Below, in pieces: positions 57,775 through 64,000 of a DNA stretch of 64,000 nucleotides. The stretch is taken from assembly GCF_020360975.1 (NCBI RefSeq), contig NW_025408669.1, positions 2,790,001-2,854,000 of the forward strand, in the 5' to 3' direction. Position 1 is the first letter of the stretch; each line of letters starts with the position of its first letter. Both the position numbers and the translations under genes were made by a program. A model generated the notes under the pieces. That model did not search any database. It saw only the letters and a list, made by a program, of their open reading frames with translations, and was not told where the DNA came from. Source of the DNA: Hirsutella rhossiliensis (taxonomy: Eukaryota; Ascomycota; Sordariomycetes; Hypocreales; Ophiocordycipitaceae).

Positions 57775-60036
57775 ATGCCCCGTCGAATGCTGATACGAAT
57801 GGCTTGTCAGAGGTGCCGCAAGAAACGAGCAAAGGTCAGTCGATAGCCCACCGAAGCCAAAGCCCAAAGAGCCCCCAGTCGTCTGTCTCATCCCATATCC
57901 TGCCTAGCTGGATACTTTCACTGATTGGTTTCTCGCTCTCTAGTGTGATGATGGCCAGGCACCGTGCAAAAGATGCGACGAGGCCGGAGAAGGACGCGTA
58001 TACGACCACCCGCGACGCAAGTCCAAAGACGATCTACGGGCCGAGATCGATAGTCTACGGCGGTACAGCGAGGAGCATGACCGACTACTCCGCGCAATAT
58101 GTTCAATCAACGACGTCGAAGTCAGCAATGCCTTTATACAAGACTTGGTCGAGGGGACCAAGTCTCACCAAGCCATTCTGCAGGAGCTGGCGCACCTGAA
58201 CGGTGAAAACGGGCGTGGCTCGTCAGATGGAGGTGAACAGGAATCATCGGCGGGCTCTTCCAGCTCCATTCTCGACGAAGCCGTCTGCCCGCACTGCCTG
58301 AGCCGACTGCCGTCGCCCACCATGCACCGTTCTGCCTCGGGCTCGAGCGACCTCAGCACACTGAGCGAGGCTCCCAAGGCGACTTCGACACCGGCCCTGG
58401 CGGCTCCTGTTTCCCGTCATTGCCCTTTGACGATGCATCACACGCGCAAACCGACAGGTGGACGTGCGCCGGGTGTACGGTGGCTTCGGTTCGGCAGATC
58501 CTCGACGCCCTCCTCACCTGGGACTACCTCCCTTCTGCCTCATGTGCAAGGACCCTTCTTCCGAGACTATTGCAGCGGCTCGAGCCGGTACTGCTCCTCT
58601 GCCCTGGTAAACGCGCTCATCGCGCTGGCAACCCGGGTGGTCCACGAGATCAGCGACGAAGCGGAGAGCCCGGGCCTGGCTTCAAGTGCGGAAGCAAACC
58701 ACTTTCGACAAGGCCGAGGCCATTATCCGCAGAACCGGCCCTCGGCCAACCTCCCAGATATACAGGCCATCGGGATTCTCTCGCTCTACCAGATTACCTG
58801 CGGGCGCGAGGCCGAAGCTCAAGCGCTTGCCGACTCCTTTGCCGCTAGGATAGTCAATCTTGTCCTCAAGAGCCCTGATGGGCTCCGAGGCCGAGAATAT
58901 GCCAAAGTTTGGGCTACTTCGTACCGCGGCGCCGTGTCCCTGATTCGGTCTGTAAACCGCTTGCAGCCCCTGTTCCCGACTCCTCCGAAGCATAAACTGA
59001 TGGGATTCCGCACACAGCATACTTCGTCTCACGACGGGCCAAGTCTTCACCATGTCTACGAGTTGCAAGCTACAAGACGACTCAATATTTCTAGACCAAT
59101 CCGCCTGCAGTGCCGAGTACCTGTTTGGCGGCCAGTGCGGCAGCGGAACTACACCAGGTGAATGCATCAAGTTAGGTATACCCAGGAATTGTATCCAATC
59201 AGAGTCGCACCGTAACACGGCTGCAGACCCTGCCCTGAAAGCACGCGGCTCGCAACTGCGCAATCTACAGCTCATTCCAGCAAGAGTCTTCCAGCTCACG
59301 GAATGGGTGTACAAGCTCCTCTCATCAGCAACCCATACCCCAAACGGACGATTCGACACAGCCGAGGTCATGGCAGTGTATACCGAGTGTCTCGATTGGT
59401 ACGAAGGATTCTTCTCCCTACCCAAAACCGGCGGCAGTGACACCCCCTTTGTACTCTTTATCCAGTATGTACACAGACACAAGAACCCGGCTCACAGGAC
59501 TCGGGAGGGGGCCGAGAGACACAGAGGGGAGAAGAGACAGCATCATCCGGCTGACTGCCCGCATGTAGCATGTACTATCAGTTCTGCCTACTCTGCCTGT
59601 TCCGCCCTCTCGCCAACCTTGTCCTGGCTGATTCCGACGTCCGACCCCGCGAAATCTGTCTCCAGGCTGCGGACTCTATCCTCACCCTGTCGCAGTCCTA
59701 CAGCAGGCTCTTCACCCTTAGACGCGTCTCCCCATTCGTCCCCTATTTTGTTTGTGCCTCTGCCCTGCATGGCTTACAATTGAGTCAACATGCAACTCTG
59801 TGGCCTTGGCTGGCTCGCAACCTTTCCAACCAAGAAAGTTGTCCTTGGCGACCATCTCGGATGTTTCAAGCGTGGACGGGTTTAGCACCTATCAAGACGT
59901 GTCCCCCTCCCCGACTGCCGCCAAAGTGCCCATAATGGCCCACGCGAGCCAATTGCTGGCAGAGATGAGCTCCAACCGTCGAATGGCCTCATCCATAGAG
60001 AAGATGCTTCGAGGATATCTTACCGATTTATGGTGA
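57775..60036 (+). pseudogene. NirA-like Zn2Cys6 transcription factor, decayed
   Basis: ATG at 57775. Exon 1 ends in CRKKRAK, and intron 57835-57943 leads to CDDGQAPCKRC, the classic intron place inside a Zn2Cys6 cluster. Five cysteines are present; the sixth is Arg (GEGRVYDH; families have Cys-Val-Tyr). The fungal-specific regulator domain follows: RQILDALLTWDYLP, FFRDYCSGSSRYCSSALVNAL, IGILSLYQITCGREAEAQ, GAVSLIRSV, QDDSIFLD, FQLTEWVYKLL, ECLDWYEGFF, then intron 59465-59568 and MYYQFCLLCLFRPL, ending in a frame with LRRVSPFVPYFVCASAL. Frameshifts lie near 58535, 58555 and 59060. NirA-like factors regulate nitrogen or secondary metabolism genes. This copy looks inactive, both by frameshift and by the lost zinc ligand. 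Confidence 0.8.
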
Positions 60037-60433
60037 TGCAGAGTAGACTCGACAGAGTCTTGTTGTAACTTAACGGGTTCTCGCATCGGCCGGGGTCTTT
60101 GCGGGCGCGCTTCAGTACAAGTAGCAAGGCAATCGCCTCACCGGGTTCGAACGCCGTTGGACAAGGCAGCCACAGTGCTTTTGCTCTCTTGCCAAACGCC
60201 GAATCTTGATAATTACCCACCCATTGCGTAAGTCTTCAATATGCATACACATATTTTCTAGTCCTGTTTTACGCGTTTGACTGTACTATGCCATGGACTG
60301 TCCGAATCCACCCTTCTCTTCGATGAATCGACGGAAATATTATCAGGCTCGGAGCTCAACCGCTTCCCCCCCGTTTTCCTGTTGCCTCTGATCTGGGCTG
60401 GTGGCTTGAATGTCCAAAGAAACTGAATCGACG
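60037..60433. other. Convergent region between TF and ligase relics
   Basis: About 400 bp. Family homology of the ligase relic may extend a little into it, but I see nothing definite. Confidence 0.4.
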
Positions 60434-62482
60434 CTAGGAGATCGCCTTGATGTCCCAAGGCTTGATGACCCAAGCCAGTGCCTGTGACCTCGCAACCTCC
60501 TTAGCCAAGAATTTTCTTCCCTTCGCAATTGTCAGGTATCTCTGAGCATTTTTGAGCCATTCCTGCAGTTCGTCGAAGCTAGTGGTAGCAGTGAACGAGC
60601 GATCGCCATGTATCTTCAACACTCGTGGAAACCGTAGAGTATAGTACCGTGCATTTGCGGGCTTGTCGAAGCCAGATCCCACGAGTTCTACTATAAATGG
60701 ATGCTGAAATAACGCCTTTGGGCGTAGTCCACGGTCGGGTCCAAGACCACGTCAAAATTTGGCGTGGACTCAATGAAGGGTATTTGTGTGAAATATCCAT
60801 GTCGGTTGAGATATTGCATATGGTCTTTCGGGATGCCATGTTTGTCGATGATGTCGATGATGCGAAGTCTTGGCTTAGAATTATAACGGCAGACCTCATC
60901 TTTATTTTCCATGCATCCGATAAAAAACGACGTCCACCAGAGCTTGCCAATTCCAATCTCTTGTTCGTCCTCCGCGCTATGGTTGCCACCGACAATAGTG
61001 AAGTCGGCAGAGTCACCGAGGCCTGGAATGTAGTCTTTCTTGAGTTTGATGGATGACTTGTCGCAATCGGAGGTGAAGTAAGGTCGTTGCAACCTTTCAG
61101 CACCAGTCCCTCCCACCGTTGTGTAATGGCTCGTGCGAATAGTTCAGTGAGCCGCTCAGCAGCATTGGCTGAGGAGAATGCAACCACTTCGCGGAACCCG
61201 ACCTCGGAAAGACCAGGGTCCGGCGAACCAGAGACCGAAGTAGTCGTCGCCGCTTAGCATGGCTTTTTCTAGCGCAGACCGTGTCGTCCAGCAACAGAAG
61301 ATCGTAGAACATAATCATGAGATGTTCATTCATATTGAATGGGGTCTTGGGCCGCCCAAGGAGCCGTCCTGATCGTCTGACGTGTTTACGAATTTTGTGG
61401 AAGGGCTCGATTACCCTACTGTCGTCGTTCCATACCAGCAGCTCGCCCTCCAGTATGCATTGTTTCTTGATCCTGCAGCCTGCCGTGCCAAGGTTGAGGC
61501 TTTCTCGTAACGCGCGATGAAGGCCAATGCGGTCGATGGTAGAGTCCCTCCCACTCTTGGAGAATATTTTGATGCAGGCCTGGTTTGCTTAAGTCAACAT
61601 GAAGTTGACAGTATTCTCCATCGTATTTCCGCCCACGCTCATTAGTCTTGAGCCAGCCAAGTGGCAGCAATGCTTGATGCTCCTTGCTTTCGCATAAGCT
61701 GGCCGTTCAATCATGACTCAACCTGCGGCTGTAGGACTTTCCTCAACTCTTCCCAGGGATTTACCACGGCCTGTAGGGGTGTATTCCGGATCTCAAGTCC
61801 CCTAGGATACTTACGGCAACTTGGATTGAATTCTGAAAACGGAGGAGATTCCACAAAACGGATGAAATCTGCCCATCGCCAGTCTTTCTGGGACAGAGGC
61901 CGGATTGTAGTTTTTGATAGCATGCGAACCAGCCATTTGGCCTCAAAGCTGTTCAATCTTCGGAACAAACTGATGAGCAGATCGTCCGAGCTGCTGCAGG
62001 GTTGACGGTATTTCCGCTCAGTTTTTCTCGCAGATCAGCGGACGAGAAAGGTGAGAAGGCTGCAATCCGATCGAGCACATCGTCAAGTTCTTGCAGAGTC
62101 ACTTTCGGACCCATCCTTGGTTCGCAGTCCGTTATAGCCATAACGCGCTCAACACAAGTTGCGAAGTCCGGGCCGTTCCTGGTTTGCCATATCTGTAGCT
62201 CCTTCATTCGGGACGATCCAAGACATTGTGCTTGTTGGACAATCCTTTCGAGCTGAATTTTGACAAGCCGAAAACTCGGTCCGGCCTGCGTTCGGGAAAG
62301 AGGCATGACAAGAATGCCACGGCTTCTGACCCTAGACGTGGGATGGCTGTATCATGTTTGTCGAACCAGCCAACAAGACTGCGCACATCGAAGTCCTGGG
62401 TCTTCTGAATACTGAAAGACCTCGTGTGATTTCTTTCGAGTTCACTGAGGAGTTCACATAAGAGATGCAACGGAAATGGCAT
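60434..62482 (-). pseudogene. Fungal ATP-dependent DNA ligase domain gene, decayed
   Basis: ATG at 62482 (MPFPLHLLCELLSELERN). Blocks in order on the minus strand, in several frames: VRSLVGWFDKHD and LSCLFPERRPDRVFGL (62.3-62.4 kb); GSSRMKELQIW (62.2 kb); RRLNSFEAKWLVRMLSK (61.9 kb); RKYDGEYCQLHVDLSK, the adenylation motif with its catalytic Lys at about 61628 (motif I K-x-D-G); HLMIMFYDLLLLDDTVC (61.3 kb); RWEGLVLKGC (61.1 kb); IKLKKDYIPGLGDSADF; FVVE/SGFDKPANARYYTLRFPRVLKIHGDRSF near the end. This matches the ligase-IV-like fungal family often annotated as ATP-dependent DNA ligase domain protein. At least six frame changes are needed, most too short for introns, so it is a pseudogene. Its convergent neighbour is also decayed. 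Confidence 0.8.
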
Positions 62483-63387
62483 ATTGGCTGAATATTTGTA
62501 GTCCAGGGCTGTTCAACCAGAGGATGGCGAATGTATGACGGAATGAGTCTTAGCACAAGCTCTGGGATGAGCGGAGGGAGTCGTAATCCAACTTATAAAC
62601 GATGTCCTCCCTGCTCCATTTCCACTGAATCTATGGCCCTCGAGGCGAACTCAGACTTGTAGCATGCGGGTGGGTTGCTCCGTCTAATGACGACGTCGTG
62701 AATCTCGTCGCTGCGGCTGACAGCCCTTGCGACATAAGTACCCATTCTGCCTTGCCAAGTTATTTGTCGTGACTGGATTCGGCACCTCTAGTTCGAAGGT
62801 TAGGTGGGACTACTGACCTCGCAACGCAATAGCCATGAACGGCAAAACATGTTCACGGCTGGACGCTCGAATGCGACCTCCTTGGCATCCTGTGCCAACC
62901 CAAAACGGCTTCACGGCAACCGGCGCATGTATATTGTCACTTGATCTCTGCCCCAGCGCTATTTCCAGAAAGTAGTATCCCACTCGTATCTGCAACAAAT
63001 GCTGCGTCTCGTTGCAAACCGTACAGTACGACTAGGCTCTAGCAGACTATTGTGATCCGTTGTACTCATACTTGACAAACCCGCCAATCCCTACACGCCT
63101 GATAGGGGTTGCAGAGCATCTCAAACATCTCGTCGTAACCGATGAGGAGATTCATTTCCCTCAGCATATCCTGCCCTCGAAGGCTTCGGTCTCGTCATTC
63201 CATTGCAGCGTTATGGGTGGCTGCCGCCGTTAATCTCGACTTCAAGAAAAGAACGTCCGTCATCAGCGCAAAATGTACTCCTTCCAGCGTGGTATCGGCC
63301 CCGATTGTTTCAGACCTCCAGAGCCCTCCGGCCCTCCACCATGCTCTCTTGGGCCTTTCAACGTATACTCATGGCGGGCACTCTTGG
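62483..63387. other. Intergenic region, nothing identified
   Basis: About 900 bp with only short overlapping frames without recognisable motifs on either strand. Confidence 0.5.
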
Positions 63388-64000
63388 TTATTTCCGAGCC
63401 AGACTCGTGAGAGCTTGACTTTGTTCACTGTTTTCGCGGCTCCGCTCGCCCCTCTGGGCAAGTCTTCCGATGCCTTCCACCGCTTCGGCGACGCGCGCGT
63501 GGTTCGTCATCCAGCGCCTGCTCTGCGGGCCCATGAGGTGGCTGGTCTCGCTGCTGCTGCGGGTCCTGTTTGGCATGCCGTTTGCGATCCTTGGTGCTGT
63601 GGCACTCTGACAGACGGGTTTGGTATTGGCAAGTTGAGCTTCTAAGGCGCCGAGACGAGAGCTGATGTCGGCCAGCTGATTTCGAATTTCGCAGTGCTCG
63701 TTGTAGCAAAGGTCTCTGATCTTGCGGTCCGTCACAGCAAAGAGGCTGCCACATGTACAAGTAGTGCTCGCAGCGGCAGTTTCATTACAGCCGACATGAT
63801 CGATTCCACTGTCTGCTGGCATGTGGCAGGATTTAAGTGCCTCGTTCACATAGGTAAGTTCTTCCAATTCGATGTGACCTTCGAAAACGGGATCACAACT
63901 GGAGTCGTCGACATTGTATTCGCGAATATATTTCGGCCCGGATTGACCTCTCTCCGCCCCGGGCTGACCAGCCGGTGAGTTTGTCGCTATTTGCTTTTTA
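63388..64000 (-). CDS. Partial ORF at right edge, unknown
   Basis: The minus-strand frame is open from the right edge of the window to the stop at 63388-63390, about 200 residues, with no ATG where a start would be expected; it probably continues past the window or begins after a splice site. Visible content: an acidic segment (VDDSSCDPVFEGHIELEEL), a short Cys cluster (CTCG), a heptad-like stretch (IRNQLADISSRLGALEAQL) that could form a coiled coil, and a Ser/Arg-rich C terminus. I do not recognise a family. It may be another relic, given its neighbours. Confidence 0.4.
   Translation of the reverse strand, partial: KKQIATNSPAGQPGAERGQSGPKYIREYNVDDSSCDPVFEGHIELEELTYVNEALKSCHMPADSGIDHVGCNETAAASTTCTCGSLFAVTDRKIRDLCYNEHCEIRNQLADISSRLGALEAQLANTKPVCQSATAPRIANGMPNRTRSSSETSHLMGPQSRRWMTNHARVAEAVEGIGRLAQRGERSRENSEQSQALTSLARK

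Noticed and set aside
60120..60160. Possible tRNA (GGGTTCGAACGCC)
   Set aside because: The flanking bases do not form a T stem, and no acceptor or anticodon stem is present.
1..64000. CRISPR array, bacterial operon or prophage
   Set aside because: The window has spliceosomal introns and eukaryotic genes throughout; no regularly spaced repeats of CRISPR form were seen.

Overview
The window is nuclear DNA of a filamentous ascomycete. Genes carry short GT-AG introns (about 50-135 bp) with CTAAC/CTGAC-type branch sites, coding DNA is GC-rich, and one transposon block shows RIP-like C-to-T decay. The gene content (SepA/Bni1 formin, Mss1, Pre5, a NirA-like Zn2Cys6 regulator) fits Sordariomycetes, probably Hypocreales, but the genus is inferred only.

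Region A (1-20.4 kb) is a compact housekeeping block. It holds a formin, a tri-snRNP 27 kDa protein, ER glucosidase I (ending in RDEL), the mitochondrial tRNA-modification GTPase Mss1 (last five residues on a 19-nt coding exon), phosphoserine aminotransferase, proteasome subunit alpha-6 (with a GC-AG intron) and a LOG-family protein. All have open frames after splicing.

Region B (20.4-28.4 kb) is a gene-poor transition. It holds one secreted cysteine-containing protein of unknown function (24.1-25.4 kb), then about 2.4 kb of extremely AT-rich DNA. Minus-strand translation of that block still shows a Ty3/gypsy reverse transcriptase and RNase H full of stop codons.

Region C (28.4-51.6 kb) is the most interesting part. 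A DUF3435 (tyrosine-recombinase-like) gene with C-terminal zinc fingers is cut in two by about 20.7 kb of inserted DNA. The insert is two head-to-tail Helitron-type elements. Each has a plus-strand Rep/helicase gene (DUF6570, HUH and Y2 Rep motifs, PIF1-like helicase) and a divergent minus-strand accessory gene that I do not recognise. The ends are non-canonical: a 17-bp terminal inverted repeat and a small 5' hairpin rather than TC...CTRR. The insertion separates the two recombinase arginine boxes (29.25 and 29.79 kb) from the likely tyrosine nucleophile (50.69 kb). Both Helitron genes carry frameshifts.

Region D (51.6-64 kb) is further repeat and relic DNA: a gag-only Tad-like LINE with a 13-bp target-site duplication; a 104-bp 5'-truncated sister insertion with an 11-bp duplication, together forming a 102-bp perfect inverted repeat; a decayed NirA-like Zn2Cys6 factor; a decayed fungal ATP-dependent DNA ligase; and a partial unknown ORF at the right edge.

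All calls come from reading the sequence and recalled family patterns. No database search was run.
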